Positions 12,961-26,689 of a stretch of 60,000 nt of DNA are shown here, piece after piece. The stretch is from Owenia fusiformis (Eukaryota; Annelida; Polychaeta; Sabellida; Oweniidae), in NCBI GenBank assembly GCA_903813345.2, contig CAIIXF020000011.1, positions 2,940,571 through 3,000,570 of the forward strand, given 5' to 3'. The notes beneath the pieces were generated by a model. It made no database searches. It was not told the DNA's origin and saw only the letters and a program-made list of their open reading frames with translations. A program made the position numbers and the translations under genes. Each line of letters starts with the position of its first letter. Position 1 is the stretch's first letter.

Positions 12961-15121
12961 CATGGTCTCCGTGAAAGTTTTACCTCTCAAATGGAATCTT
13001 ATGATAAAATGGAAATAATAGAGACGTATTATACTGGAGACCAAGGTATGCGTCAATAAGTGTGAGATTCTTAAAGTATAGACGACGATTTATAAAATAT
13101 CACACTAATGGTCGTACAGAGTTGCACAATAAATAATGACGTAATCAAACGTTTCACTAATTATACGTTATATGCGGGAATAATAAACATGCTATAAGTG
13201 AGTCGCCCCTTGGATTTTTAATGTGAGTCCATCTTAAAGGTAACTGCCTCTTTGAATTGAAACAAACAAAGTATATATATATATGAGAAGTATTTGTTTT
13301 TTATTTACTTATTGGACGTAAGATACAATACTGATGTGATTTACAATATCTCTGAATATCAATAAAGACCCAACGATGAGATGATGACGTCATATCCGGT
13401 TCGCACATATATTTTGATTATACTTTTAGAAGAAATACTTTCTGGACGTTTGATGATATGCTATAGAAATCTATGTCTAACAGGGTTACATTCATGTATA
13501 AAGAAAGGCTAATACAATTAAATGCTAAATGCTCAAGAGTTCTATAATGCTCTTTTACTTATCATGCAGCACAGTCATACGTAAAAGTGCGGAGCTGGCA
13601 ACATCCCCCGTTCCTCCCAGAATGCATCATATTTGTCAATTGATGCGTTGCTATAGTGACAATAGACACATTGACATAATTAGATGGATATGATTCGCCC
13701 ACTGCGATGAAGTGACAATCGCTAGTTCCATCTCACGTAATTTTCCACAAAGCAAGATGCTACCTTTATCTGATATCATTATATGTGGCTGATATTAACT
13801 CTTTCGCTCCAATTTGAGGTTATAATTATAAAGGTATGGACATTTTACGCTAGTACAATACGAGGGACTTAATATTGTGATGACGTCAGCTATATGAATA
13901 TTACCGGCAGTTCTTCCGTTGCCACGGTAATTACTGTATACAAAGGGAATTAACTATCCAGCTACCAGCAATTTACGTTAGATGACTCAAGAGTTGTGCG
14001 CCAACAGCAAGAAACAAAGGTGATACATTGTGGAAATCAAGGCGAAGAACTGCTACGCAACTACAAATAGAACTTCTAACAACATTCTTGGGTTAAAAGA
14101 TGCTCAAGATTTAGTTATAACATGGACGTATATCTTATAAGTACAAATAGAACCTCTAGCAACATCCTTGGCGAAAGTCAAAGGATGATTATAGAGCTGT
14201 TGCTAAGGGTGATCTACGACGTTGGGGACAACAGACTAGTCGCTAGTAATTATCACTAACCAGTTGAACACACGCCCCAAGAAACGGCTACACTCCGGGC
14301 TATATTCCCATTGATTTTGCCATGTGCTTATGGGGCTGTGCGAAAAACTGCAATATTTGTATGTCAGTTGGTCCCAATTTCACCACGAGCAACCTATTCG
14401 GTTGAACATGACGTCACAATACTATCAACGTACATACACTGCATAGTCTACATAGTGTACATTCATAATGAACTTAACAACACTGCTCAAAAAGGCTTAA
14501 ATAATCCTGTATAACTGTGTCATATTATGCTAAATATCGGTAGTTTATATACAAACTCTTAAGAGTATAATCCCAGATATGATATGGATACTACAACTTT
14601 GTTAAGCCTTTGTGTTTAAGAATAACACATACATTCGCCAGATATGAACTAGAGCGTCTCCCGGTACATTATAGATTATGCTATTTCCAAAAGCGTTGAT
14701 TCCATGGGGTTAAAATGTTCCAAATATACGAATAATCATCCTGAATGAAATGTTAAAATGGCAGTTGCTGTGTCTAGTCGTTTGTTTTCTACCTGAAAAA
14801 CAAGACGTTAATACTGAATTTAGATATAAATTCTAGGTATATCATCATTATGCAGAATTATACAGAATATGCAGGATGTCCATAAAGTATATTTTCAAAT
14901 TACACATGTACAGTCTTTGAATTGTAATTGAAAATACTACTTTATCGTCACCCTGTACAGATATCCGTTCAACAATAAGCAGTCCAAAAAATGATGAACC
15001 ACAGTTACTACTACTGTTTTAAACATGGAACAGAGGACGGTTCTACTCTGAACTAATGCAGCTTTCAAAGTGTAAATGTATGAATTTGATGTTTTAACTT
15101 TTGTACATTGTCATACATACC
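12961..15121. other. Downstream of the mini-glycopeptide gene; nothing firm
   Basis: Contains a short duplication of GTACAAATAGAACCTCTAGC (about 14060 and 14141). No standard AATAAA close behind the gene's stop; GATAAA at 14946-14941 (minus) is a possible variant signal. Confidence 0.35.
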
Positions 15122-15250
15122 TTAGTTGAAGAATGCGAGAATGGAACCGAGGGCGATTGTGAAAATAGCACCGCTGAAGGAACTTGCGTTACCAGTGTCG
15201 CCCTTTGTTGTTGTCATATTGCTAGACATAGTTGTAGTTTCAGTAACATT
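15122..15250 (-). CDS. Mini-glycopeptide gene exon 2 (sequons and GPI signal)
   Basis: 129 bp, 43 codons including TAA at 15124-15122. Acceptor is a pyrimidine-rich TTTTCAATTTCATTTCAG. It starts NVTETTT, repeating the NVT that ends exon 1, and finishes with the hydrophobic tail and FFN. Confidence 0.75.
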   Translation of the reverse strand, partial: NVTETTTMSSNMTTTKGDTGNASSFSGAIFTIALGSILAFFN

Positions 15251-18200
15251 CTGAAATGAAATTGAAAATATATATCTAATGATCAGTCAATCACATTATA
15301 TTGTCATTATATGCCATGTAAAATTTGCATTGTATGTTATTGTAATTGTATGTATAGTTTTAGTTTTATTTTATCATGTTTATTTGCTGTACACTCACCC
15401 GAAAGGGATTTTTAGTACAATAAAGCATTGAATAATATGTAAGAAAGTATAAAGAGTTAAGACAACAATAATATTAAAAACGAAGATACATTTTCCACTA
15501 TAAATTTGAGAACCAGAAGTTCCGTTTTTCACCACACGTCAAAGCCTGTTTGTATTTGACAATTTAAGTAAATTCGAAAATTTTCAGAAATTGACAGGCG
15601 TTATTGTTGAAATGGTATTATATTTATTAAACATTTGGAGGGGGGTATATGTTTCCCCTTACTAATAAATATAACATTGGAAATTGCATATGGAGGTATT
15701 CATAAAATTAAGTCTGCAAACATTCCCCAAATATCTTAAAATGATGTGTTTTGTCGTATGGTACAAGAAGTTACGAAATCATTATTGTTGGTTAATTTGT
15801 AATTGGATCTTAGTTCGTGGCTCCGATTGGTTGCTATGGATACTGGAGGTTCATCCCCGGCAGAAACTGTATTGTATTAAAGATAGTTAGAGTAGTTTGC
15901 GTAAATGTTGCTATGGGTACGGGGAAGTTATAGTGGATGACATATTGGTTGCTAGGCTACGTGAATGTTACGTGATGTAGGGTGCGGTGAGATAGATGGC
16001 TCAATAGATTTTTATTGTTTGTCTTTTAGCTACGATTAAAAAAGTACAAGTGTTCATTAATACGCCATTGAGAAAGCCATTAAGTCTAGAACTCTATTTG
16101 TTAAGTAATACTCATACATATATACAAGCTGTTTCATGAGTATCCAGACAACTCCAATGTCAATGTTGTATATTGCAGCTAAGCACTAAAGACGGCAATT
16201 GGCGACCTTGCAATCAAAGGAAACATTTCTCCTTCACCACGAAAAGGCCAATTACACTACGGAGAAAATATCACCTTGAATTCTGTATTAATTTTATGCT
16301 TATTGTAACATTGCTTTTTATTTTAATTTCTATTTTAATTTTTATTTTATTTTATTGCTTTGTTATTTTAAGTGTAGTCTTGTCACATGGTTTGAGATAT
16401 AGTTCTTGCCAAACCTCCCAATTTACTCGATCGGGTGTCTTCAACATCACTATCGTTCGATACTATTCACAGAAAGGCTATTGTAAATGTTCGTTAAGAA
16501 CGATGTAAATCGATAAAATGAATGTTTCGTATGTAGCCGGTTCATTATAGCGTCTACAATTCTTACTGAGTCACGCCATTGTCTGGAAGCATTTCAGAAT
16601 CAGAACGCCCTTGATTAATTTGGAGCGACACACACAGATTTTTCAGAATTACAGGCCAAACGAAGGTCTATATCAAATTAATTAGCAAACAATGGATGGG
16701 ATGTTTTGGAAATAGTGTTCATCTCATGAGATGAAAATTACACACATAATATTCATTCAACTGTATCTCACTATAATATCACATACTTAAATAAGTGAAT
16801 TTGCACGCTTCTTAGAATTCCCAATACAGTCATGTAATACGAGCGGTTTTATTTATGGCTTTGTAGATATGTAATAATCAGCGTTTTTAGTGCTCATTTA
16901 AAATTATGAACGTAATAATAACGAAATGATCCACAAATAGTTACTAATGACTATAAAATAATACTACAGTGCATTTGTATAATGCAAGAAGATGAGTTGT
17001 AGTTATTCTGCAATCAGAAGTACGGGTATCATATTATATATGCACGAACATGACGTGTTCCGTATTAATTAATGAATCGCCTGAAGGGTAGGTATGTCTG
17101 TTATGTGGGGAATAAGAGACTGAAGAGACAGGTGTATTGTTTTCAATATATCCTATTCCTAATTGAGAGGCTTGGGAACTACCAAGCTGAGCGTAATGTT
17201 TTAATGTAAACTCTTACATGTCTTATAGCGAGTTACAAGGGAGGTTAAGCCATGGTTAATATGATATTGTGTTAAAGAAAGGGTGACATGCACAGGGGCG
17301 TAGCCAGCTTTCAGGGGGGGGGTGCGATCGCCCAAAAATTTGGTTTTCCGTGAAGAGGGTGCGATTGTGGCATAAACAAGCCAAAAAATATTCATTTTGA
17401 ATTTTACAAAACTTGATCGAGCAACTTCCTCCAATTTTTTTCAAGTTGGGGTGAAAATCATCACCATGAAAATAGAAATACAAAGGGGTTTATCCCACAT
17501 TAATTTCACAGTTGAATATTTCTGAGAAAAGTACGTCATCTGATTAAAGACCTGAATACAATGAAGTACCTTGCCTGTACTCATATTCTCAACATTTTCC
17601 TGCAGTTGTCACTTACGGGGGATTTCAATCCCAATCCAGCGGCCAGGTAAAATATTAAAGACCCGGATCTGCTGGATCGCAGTCAAAGAGTATAAGAAAG
17701 ATCGATTATATTGTGCAGATAAAGAGGGCTAAAATTTGCATGAAGTATCCCATCATGCACTTGAACCTTGATAATCAAGAGAGAATGTATGGGATTAAAG
17801 TAATGGAAATCGTAACTGAAGATCTTTTAAGGGCCTTGAAGTTGAAATTAATACCACTCGTGATCAGTACGGATTAATTCATTTAGTGCCTTATTAGCAT
17901 AAAATTAGCGTTGATTTCGCCAAAGCCATACTAGTTAACGCAGTTTGATTTTCAATGAGAACTTCATGCCTTGGTTATCCAAGATGTTTTGTAGCTATTA
18001 TTGCATAGAATGAGCAGAAAGTAAACGTATAAACTTAAGTCAGGCCAATATGGATACTGCTACTGTATATCTCTAAAATATTACTTTATATAGGAGAATA
18101 TAGTACTTATGCTGCACATTATTAATACGAGTGGGTTATACATGCTAATATTGCGATTTTTCATTACTTAATGCATTTGCCAAAGTGGGAGATAATTTAG

Positions 18201-21200
18201 TGCTAATTTATTGCAGTTCTTAATCAGTTGACAATATTATTTAGCGCTGTATTCAGCACTTGATTTAATTGCTGAATTATCACTAAATTATTATTTTACA
18301 GGTGCCGTACTAAAGTGCTTATATCAGCTGCACGCTATATGTTCATTATGCTGTCATTATGCTGTGCATATTGCATGAGGAGTTGATGTTTCAATAACAT
18401 CGGTATTTGATAAAATTTGGTATTTCGAAGAGTAAATTACATGTACTGGTTGAAAAATGGTAAATATTGCCTATTTTGTCTATATTCTGCATACCTCTGA
18501 ATTTATATTACTCTGAAGTCGTATGTATCATATCTCAGAACAGTCAAAAAGTACAAATGAACATCCACATTTACATATGAAAAAATAGTGACGATAAGGA
18601 TTGACATTAGACAAACAGATAATGGAAGGTGACACGTTTTTGTCAAATTTGATCTGTTTGTGTAATTCAGTCTACCTTAACAGTGACAACTGGGGGTCAT
18701 TGTCACTTCAAACTGTAAATATGTTACATTGATTTTAATAAAAAAAAGAAAAAAATCAATGACGCACAACTGATAAGAAACATGCCGATTTGTGTGGCTA
18801 AATTAATCATTAATTGTCCTGTTTATTGATACATTCAGCTTATATTGCGTAATTATGGATACCAAACACAATCTCGACGCCATGATAGGGGTATGCTAAG
18901 ATTACATCTCCAAAAGCTGTTTCGTTCGGGGCATACCTGTCACGAGGCATGATTCCCGGGGCACGATAGCCGCTCTGAACGAAATGATTGAGAAGAGTCC
19001 TGTACATATTAAAATTAGGCCAAGTCTATCGCTATTTCTATTCAATGAAAAATCTATTTTACTATAACTTCTGAAGTTATGTTTTCGAATCTCTCCAGTC
19101 GGCTTATGCAAACATTCGAAACAAAGGTAACCACAGTAGCAGAAATAGGAATCGATAGTGCCATTCAGTTCTATAACGCTCGCTTCTCGCAAAACACTAT
19201 TTGAAATAATAGAAATGCTTCGACATAATTCTTAGAAATTGATTTTACTCATATATAAATCACATCATAATGTTTGAAAGCGTCGCGAGAATTGATTTCT
19301 GTCTTTAATATTAACTAGATCAAGCATACAAGTGTTAAGCTATCTGATGGCTAGATTTTGGGATTTTTACAGTTTGACCAAAAAAGCTGACATCAGACAA
19401 TTGCCCACAAATATAGAAATGTCAATTTACTAACCTAAACGCATGTGACTAACTCAATCTAATTTATGGATTTTCGTGATGAGGAATATTAAGACTATTG
19501 TGAATCCTCTCAATATCGATGCGATGCCTGTAATGGAATCAATACTCATGCCAAGGTGCTCTTGAGAATAATTCCACGATGTCAGACCACATTCGGGGCT
19601 TTCTTAAGTATGAATATAATTTGTTTGGATTCAATGGCCTTAATGAAATTTAAGTGCTTACTTTGTTTAATTTTAGATTTTCAGTGATTTTCGCTCCATA
19701 GTTATAACTTTAAAAGTAAATATTAGAATATTTTCTTACAGGGAATAATTGATTGGCGGTCTGGTCTTTTACACCCAATGTACAATTATGTCAATCGATC
19801 GAGCCGAATATTAGGACTGACAAAATGCTACTAAGGAGCAAACACGTCTTCATACCCGGGATTTACTTTGCACTGGACGAACTATTGGCAAACGAAACAG
19901 TGCTTTCAATAGCCGAACACATTATGATCAGGAAATTTGCGACCGCGGCACTTTTCTCAATTGCATAGGTTCATTGTATCGATTGGGCGGAACACAGAAA
20001 ACGACAAACGACTGTTAATACCTACTAATGGAGAGATTTTTATAAAACACTGGCGTCTCCTTTGTTTTATCACAATAGGTTGTTATGGCAACAGAAACGG
20101 CACTTACCGTGTGATTGCAACACGATTCATTTGATTAATTTAGCTAGGTAGGGTTAAGCTACCACGCCCTAATCTGCTTCACATAAATGGTGCAATATTA
20201 TTTATGACATAGTCAGGGTGTTATTCATGCAATAACAATTCATATAAAATAATATTTTATGGTCTGTATCAATCATTGCTGATATCACGCTTCCCTAAAA
20301 ATAATAGGTAGTTTATGCTTGCATATAAAATCAAAACGCCAACCTATACGTATGACATTGACCAATCGCCCATACAAATGCATCGCTTAGATATTTTCCG
20401 TTCGCGTTTAGGTTGTGAAAAGCATTGCAAGCTTAAACTTTCTAATGTAGACTAGCAACGATATAAAAAAGATGTAAAGTAACGCCTGTCATTTGTAAGG
20501 ATCTGTGTTGTTCTGTTTTCAAATGTTGCCTAGCGTAATCTCTTCTTGAATGTGATTTCAACCCCTCCCCCATCCAACAAGCAACAAGAGTATCGATTAT
20601 ACATTTAGGGTGACACAAAAAGTGCCAACCATTTATTTTGTAATAACTTTCTCAATAATGTAGGAATCTGCATGACTATTTTGTGTAGATACTAGAATTA
20701 TAGTAGATGGTAAGTGGAAGAAATATTGATTGTTGAACTTGTTGAGCATCAAATCATGAGATCAAGAGATATCATATTTTCCGTCCAGGTATGCTCAGAT
20801 CAAAAATGACCAAAAATACAATTTTCTGAAATTGTGATTTTTGTCTTAGCCATAATTTGAGTCATTTCTGGATTGCTTTCACATAAATTATCATTAATAT
20901 GTCACATCTACTCACCGATTTTTCTAAAATAATTTTGTCAAATTTGATGAACTAACTCGCTTAGTGAGTATATTGTAAAAATACAGATTTTCTAATTTAC
21001 ATTTTGGGTGAATTTGTGTCAGAGCACACCTACGCAAAAAATGAGATATCTCTTAATTTCCAAATTATTGATGCTGTGTAAGCATACCGATCTTTCTCCC
21101 AATGAAAACTCGAATACTTGAATACTTGATCTACAGAGACAACGGATATATAAAATATATAGCAATCATAAAATCCGGTACTTCATTTATACTTAAAACC

Positions 21201-24200
21201 CTATTTTGTCTCGAAAAATGTAATAAAATAAGGTAGTGACTGACATTTAGAGCAACATTCAATAAGTTAATAAAATTCCCTTGGTTAATAGTTGCATATG
21301 TAAATGTCAACATGGATCATACAGTCAAGGCAAATAAGTTATTAGTTTGTGTCCGCAGGAAGCTTTTGCAAAGGGGGTTTCAGTTTTTATGAAATTCATA
21401 TCTAGAGGGGGTCAACTTTGACAATTCTAGCCAAAAATCACTTGACAGGTGCTAAAAATGCTGAAAGCTGAAAGTCCAAGGGTTTTTAAGGACATTATGA
21501 TCAAGGAGGGGGGGGGGGGGTCGATGGCTCAGAGTCTGTAGTTCAATATTATAGTGAGTGCGGAGTCAGAAATTATTACATGTATTGTAATTATTATTGA
21601 CTACTAATGAGACCTGACTGTAAATGTAATGTAATAATGCGATACAATCAGATAGATTACATAGTATTTTGCTATTAAACCATCTGTTCTAAATATTTAT
21701 CCATTGTACTATACATCATGTTTTATAGGGTTTAAATAACAAAATGAATATTGGATATCTCTTTTACATTCTCAGTCAACGTGACTCAGAAACTTACTCG
21801 CGGATGAATCTTAACACAGGAAGTATTCCCGGTTTTAACGAAACGATCGATACGCCCCTTGGTCATTAAAGCGAAATCATGACGTCATATATTCTTAAGA
21901 AAATATATTTGATATATCAAAAACATCAAAATAAAACCCATTTGAAAGATCTAAAATAAATAATATGTTTTGTCTTATTGGTAACCACCTAACTGTAACT
22001 CAGAATTCACGTGAATTCATCCGTAAACAGCTGACAATTCACAATTGAGGTTAGCATGTCCTATCTGAAATTCATACACCAGATTTTATTTGATACAAGG
22101 TTTATATTATATTTGTGGGTAAGTATTTTGTATTTACAGTCATCACCTGCAGTGCTCTTATGAATTAACGACGCTAAACCGATGCATTTCCGCTTAAATC
22201 TTAAGGATGGAATTGAACATACATGTACAGAATTTTAATAAATTATTTTGCAATTTATTAACTCATATGCTATGACTAATAAACCGCTGAGATTTTGATA
22301 AATTTCTGAGTTTCCCTTTTCATAAATTGCGAGGCTAGAAATAAATTTATAAAGAATCAAAACGTTATATCTAATAATTATTATGTCACCACTAAAACTA
22401 GTGACATATTGTTTTGGACTCAAAGTTTGTGTGTAACGGCGTTTGGTGGTTAATGGTCGGAGTTCGGCGTCTGTAAAAATGGAATAACTAACATAGTGTT
22501 GACATATTGTCATGTTAATGACACGTGACTTACACTTGTAGGATTCAAAAGGAATGCTTAAGAAATCGCATTTTTATCCAATTATTTTATCATTTTTATC
22601 AAATTTTAAAGGGTTCGTTTTGACGCTGTTCTTTCTCTGACGTCATCGTAGCTCATAATGACGCTAGATTAAGACACTCGTTACTCATCTTGACATTTCT
22701 AGAAAAAGCCCTAATAACAGTCTAATATATTTATATCATGAAATCGATTCCAATACAACAATTCTTGTTAACAAAATGATTTATAGCGAATGTCACGAGT
22801 AAATATATCGAACATTGTGAACTCCTTTTGACGCTTTGCTTGAAAGGAATTTAAAAAAAACTAAGTTTGCTTAATCCACCTTCGGTAATTATTGACACAG
22901 GGGGTTTCAGTTTGTCAAATGAAAAGGGTATTGAAATATTAGTAGAATTGTCTGATTTTTTGTAAAAGAAATTGGCGGTTCGTGTCAGAGACCCTTCCGA
23001 TTTTACAGGACATATAAAGTGCCGTTGGTGGTATATCGTATATTGTACTAGCGATATTTCCGACACACCTTTTCAATGGGCCTTAAAGGAGTGTTCCAGA
23101 TCAAGATATCTCGTACTTCTTTTTTTAATCATAAATCGTTAAATCAATATGTCATCTTTAACTATTTTCCAATCGCAATGTTATTCTTTCCTGCCCCTTT
23201 AAGTAATCGACCCTGGAATATGTTTTAATGAAAACTGTTGGACCACTTTCAAAGTTTATTAATATGACCTTATGGGCATACCGGGAAATGTCACAGCTAT
23301 ATTTAATTTTATTACAGTAATTACAAGAGAGGTTTGGTTTTCAATCAATGAGTCGACAGTTGACACAAAATCCTAAATGACCATTTGTCAAATTTAAATC
23401 ACGTGATGTATTACTTTGCGGGACCATACCTCCGCCGTGACCTAAGTGTTCAAATAACTATACTGATTGTGTATTCAAGTATTCCTATTCAATTGTCAAA
23501 TCTATTGTCAGAAATCGTTTTCTTTGATTATTGTGCGTATTTATACAGGATCGTATTATTTGTTTCCCGCGCAAAATTGTCTAGAGACCGTTTTTAATGT
23601 AACGAGGAAGTGCAATGTATGATTCATCCGAAGACAAACCTTAAGAATGAAACTGGGGTATTTTATACCAGTAAGGAGTCACCGAACATTTAAATGTAAC
23701 GTGAAGTTATATTTAGTTGAAATGCCCCAGTAATTGCTTTTCAATTTAACAAAACACGACGACCTCAGTTAAAGTCTGACATTAATATAACGGAATACTT
23801 GTCCTACATATATCATGAATTAAATTATGTGGAATTGCATTCAACGGTCTAGGGGCGTTGTCTACCCATGAATTATTGATATGACGATCTCTACCTGGGA
23901 AATCGAAAACAATAATCCACCAATATAGAAGAATTGCTTTTAACCCTATGCGTTTATTCCCTGTACCGCATTTTATCGTTTCGTTGTGTCATTGCTTTTG
24001 CAAGATCGATTGAGCACTCAGCTCTCGACATTTATGAGTCTGGCGAAAAAGAGTGCAAGTGCATACATATTACAACATTATATTAGCTCCTGCACGCTAT
24101 ATTACATTAGCGTCGATAGGCTAATATAATATAGAAAGTATACAGGGAGTTCTCATTATTGTTAGAATCGAATATAAATTTGATCTTCTAATCTACAAAT

Positions 24201-24508
24201 ACAATTGACATAACCTATGATAGATAAATATTCATTACAAAAGGCACTAGTAGTAATCTGTACCTAATGTAGTCAGCAAAATTCGTCCCTATTTAAATTA
24301 CAGACGTTTTGTTAATACACTAAAACGATGATTCTCGAAGAACATTATTTGAATAAACTATATTCGTAATGTTAATTAATCAAGTATCGTTCAATAAAAT
24401 GCTTTATATACTTACCGTTACATTGCCCCCTGATCCCTGGGCATGTGTTACAACCACAATGGCCATGAAGACCGCCATAACGCACAAAGTTATAAAATTC
24501 CTCTGCAT
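15122..24508 (-). CDS. Two-exon gene for a 73-residue CD52-like GPI-anchored mini-glycopeptide
   Basis: Exons 24508-24416 and 15250-15122, joined in phase 0 across a 9,165-bp intron (donor ACG|GTAAGT, acceptor ATTTCAG); stop TAA. Residues 1-23 form a signal peptide (hydrophobic CVMAVFMAIVVVTHA, likely cut after A23). The mature part has four N-x-S/T sequons (N29, N32, N42, N52) and a run of Thr/Ser. Residues 59-72 are hydrophobic (AIFTIALGSILAFF) and end at the C-terminus, as in GPI-addition signals, with a probable omega site among G51-S55. The product would be an about 29-residue sugar-covered peptide on a GPI anchor, in the style of CD52. I do not recognise a named family. The alternative reading of the tail is a single-pass membrane anchor with no cytosolic part. 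Confidence 0.74.
17293..17332 (+). mobile_element. CAGGGGCGTAGCCAG...GTGCGATCGCC repeat
   Basis: CAGGGGCGTAGCCAG, a 9-G run, then GTGCGATCGCC. The same arrangement (GGCGTAGCTAG, G-rich, GTGCGATCGCC) recurs at 58574-58606. The start resembles a hAT terminus. Confidence 0.45.
22384..22520 (+). mobile_element. Short GTCACCACC-family element
   Basis: TGTCACCACTAAAACTAGTG... to GACATATTGTCATGTTAATG, about 137 bp, sharing both ends and the GGCGTCTGTAA core with the large copy at 8241-10812 but without the satellite. Confidence 0.6.
24416..24508 (-). CDS. Mini-glycopeptide gene exon 1 (signal peptide)
   Basis: 93 bp, 31 codons from ATG at 24508-24506, the first Met after the likely promoter. It encodes the signal peptide and QGSGGNVT, ending exactly on a codon at ACG|GTAAGTATAT, a near-perfect donor. 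Confidence 0.75.
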
Positions 24509-24589
24509 TTTAAAAATATTTCGTATAAAATCCTCAGAAGTCCTGAATAGTTCTTTAAAGACTAACGCGTATTCTAAGCCGGTGTCTGA

Positions 24590-24628
24590 CAGATAGCCTC
24601 GTTATGAAAATAATAAGGTACTATTTAT
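24590..24628 (-). promoter_or_regulatory. Possible TATA-type promoter of the mini-glycopeptide gene
   Basis: ATAAATAG on the minus strand (24628-24621) lies about 113 bases upstream of the ATG. A start about 30 bases further, near CTATCTGTCAGA (about 24598-24587), would give a 5' UTR of about 85 bases. Position and spacing only. Confidence 0.3.
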
Positions 24629-24827
24629 GCTAATTTATTTTCTCTCATTCTCCAACTTTCGACGTACTTTATATCAATAAAATTACCTCCAAGACACAAG
24701 TGACTCCTTGCATTTGGAGATTGTCTGATTGGAGGCAATATGAAAAGTGTAGCAGCTGGCCGGGAGAAAAGACCCGGGAATATTAATGCTATTGATTAAA
24801 CAAATGTGTGTACAATACATTTCGCCT

Positions 24828-25140
24828 AGATTTCAACTCTGGGGGTTCACTCCCGTGCAGCATGGCCAATTTTGGCTTTGAGCATAAAACATGGAAATTG
24901 GCCAATCTGAGAGGAAAAAAACATGGATAATTGTCTATGAAAGTACTTTTTAAAGTCAAAATTCAGTATTTCTACAAAGAATTGTACTAACATCGTTAAA
25001 TCAGCTGTTAAGGCCTGGAAACCTTTAATCTTGAGAGGAAATTGACATGGAAAAAATGCTCAAAAAGCGGGTCTTTTGGGCGGTACATAGGTATTAATAA
25101 GAAGTATATTGGAGTGAAACCCCCGGGATTTCAACACACG
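24828..25140. mobile_element. Possible MITE with GGGGGTTCACTCC ends
   Basis: GGGGGTTCACTCC at 24841-24853 is inverted as GGAGTGAAACCCCC at 25111-25124, each with TTTCAA on the outer side. The interior has two copies of a GAGGAAA...CATGGA phrase. Class not assignable. Confidence 0.4.
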
Positions 25141-25208
25141 TTGAAACGATGAATTATATCTTCGTTTGATAATGATTATTGTGAAACTAGAACAGACAAA
25201 TTCCAATA

Positions 25209-25516
25209 ACCCAGATGCGAGTAGAAATAATCTTGATTTATGTCATTAAAAATTCAAAATTCAGTCAAAGTAATATCATATTTGAAATCTACATGTAAAA
25301 TTACATATTCCCCATAGACCCCATGCTATAAAATCACAAAAAATGAAATATCTTTTCTTTTAGTAGACAGATATTTTTTTTCTTTACTGGACATATTTTC
25401 ATTAGTATAAGAATCAGACACATAAGGGTAATATGAAAATTGAGCCACTTAAATTGATAATATTCAAGTTTAAGGGAACTTTCTTATATACCTGCCATGT
25501 TAATTGACCCGAATCA
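25209..25516 (+). mobile_element. Truncated copy of the ACCCAGATGCGAGTAG element
   Basis: Begins ACCCAGATGCGAGTAGAAAT and continues for about 310 bp as the reverse complement of 44641-44253 (for example CCATGTTAATTGACCCGAATC). The right terminus seen in the other copy is missing. Confidence 0.7.
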
Positions 25517-26689
25517 AAATGACTCAAAATGGAAATGATTTCATAAGAAAATGAATTGTACATGTATATTTCACACATTTACTACACAGGTATTTATCTA
25601 AACACCGTTTAATTATTGTTTCACGAGATTCATACCCCGAGTCGCCGTGCAAAGTGCGTGCTAACGACCTACGCACTGAGCAGGACAAATAAATGTACGT
25701 ACATTGCATCCGGGTATTGCATGTATATTTTAATTGATAGGTGGTGGGGTTAAGTGAAACCACACGTGTTGTACCATAAAATGAAACAAAAACGAAACAA
25801 AAAGTTCAAGTAAATATGCGATATTTGAATTATGTATGATAATTTTTAAAATAGTAAATGATAGAATAAACGTTTCATCTCGAATTCCGTAGTAGCCGTG
25901 CGACTTTTTAGCGGGAATTGAACAAGAAATGTACTATGTACCTAAGAGAGCAAACAATTCGATCTGTGACTGGCATATTTATTGTGTGATGGAATTTGAT
26001 CGAGCTGTTTCCAGTATCTGTATCAGTTGCATGTATTGCTAGATCAAAGGATAATCTCTGGCTCAAATGGTGTAATTGAAGCTCCCGTTCGAACAATTAT
26101 TGTAAATTCAATTGTATATACATTGCATATTGTAAATTCATATTAGCAGAGACGTAAAAAACGTTAATATATGAGCCAGGCCACAGGAAAAGGGGTCTTA
26201 TCACAAATTATTTCAATATTCTTATTTTTTGTTTACTCTTAAAAAGCACAAAGAGACCTTTCAAATGAGCCATGACTCATGTTTTAACAATTTTTCTTTC
26301 CATATATAGACCAAAATGTCGGATTTGAATTTAGCACATTTCCCTTTTAATCTTGGGCACATTTTTGGCTCCTTAGAAGAATTTGAATTTTTGTGAAAAG
26401 ACCGGTTTTCCTATTGCCAGGGTCATATATCTCTGATCTTAGCGTCAAGCTAGGATGAAAAAAGATTAGCCAAAAACGATAACCTTAAGTATTATAGTCG
26501 AGAAAATAATGAAAATGAAACTCTCAATTATGTTTGGATTAATACATTTTACAAACAAAAAGGTCATACATGTACCCGATTTCAGTACCTAAAATCAGAT
26601 CGATGTAGTTGTAGGTTGATATTCAACATAGTGACTAGGTCAATATAAAGATGTCACTACTGGTCTTTCCATTTATATCTTCACTCATT
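25517..26689. other. No feature recognised
   Basis: AT-rich, no supported exon or repeat. Confidence 0.4.

Larger units (their letters stand above)
15251..24415 (-). other. Intron of the mini-glycopeptide gene
   Basis: 9.2 kb with no other exon I could support. Contents: hAT/poly-G repeat at 17293-17332, a 13-G run at 21508-21520, and a short GTCACCACC-family element at 22384-22520. Open frames such as 18902-19192 (minus) and 19753-19968 (plus) lack recognisable domains. Confidence 0.5.

Noticed and set aside
19730-20134. Possible exons after TTTTCTTACAG near 19741 and TTTATCACAATAG near 20078
   Set aside because: Good acceptor-like strings, but no donors in a matching phase and no protein motif.
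22851-23066. Minus-strand frame containing PPVSIITEGGLSK as a gene fragment
   Set aside because: No family recognised, no splice sites in phase, single short frame in an intron.
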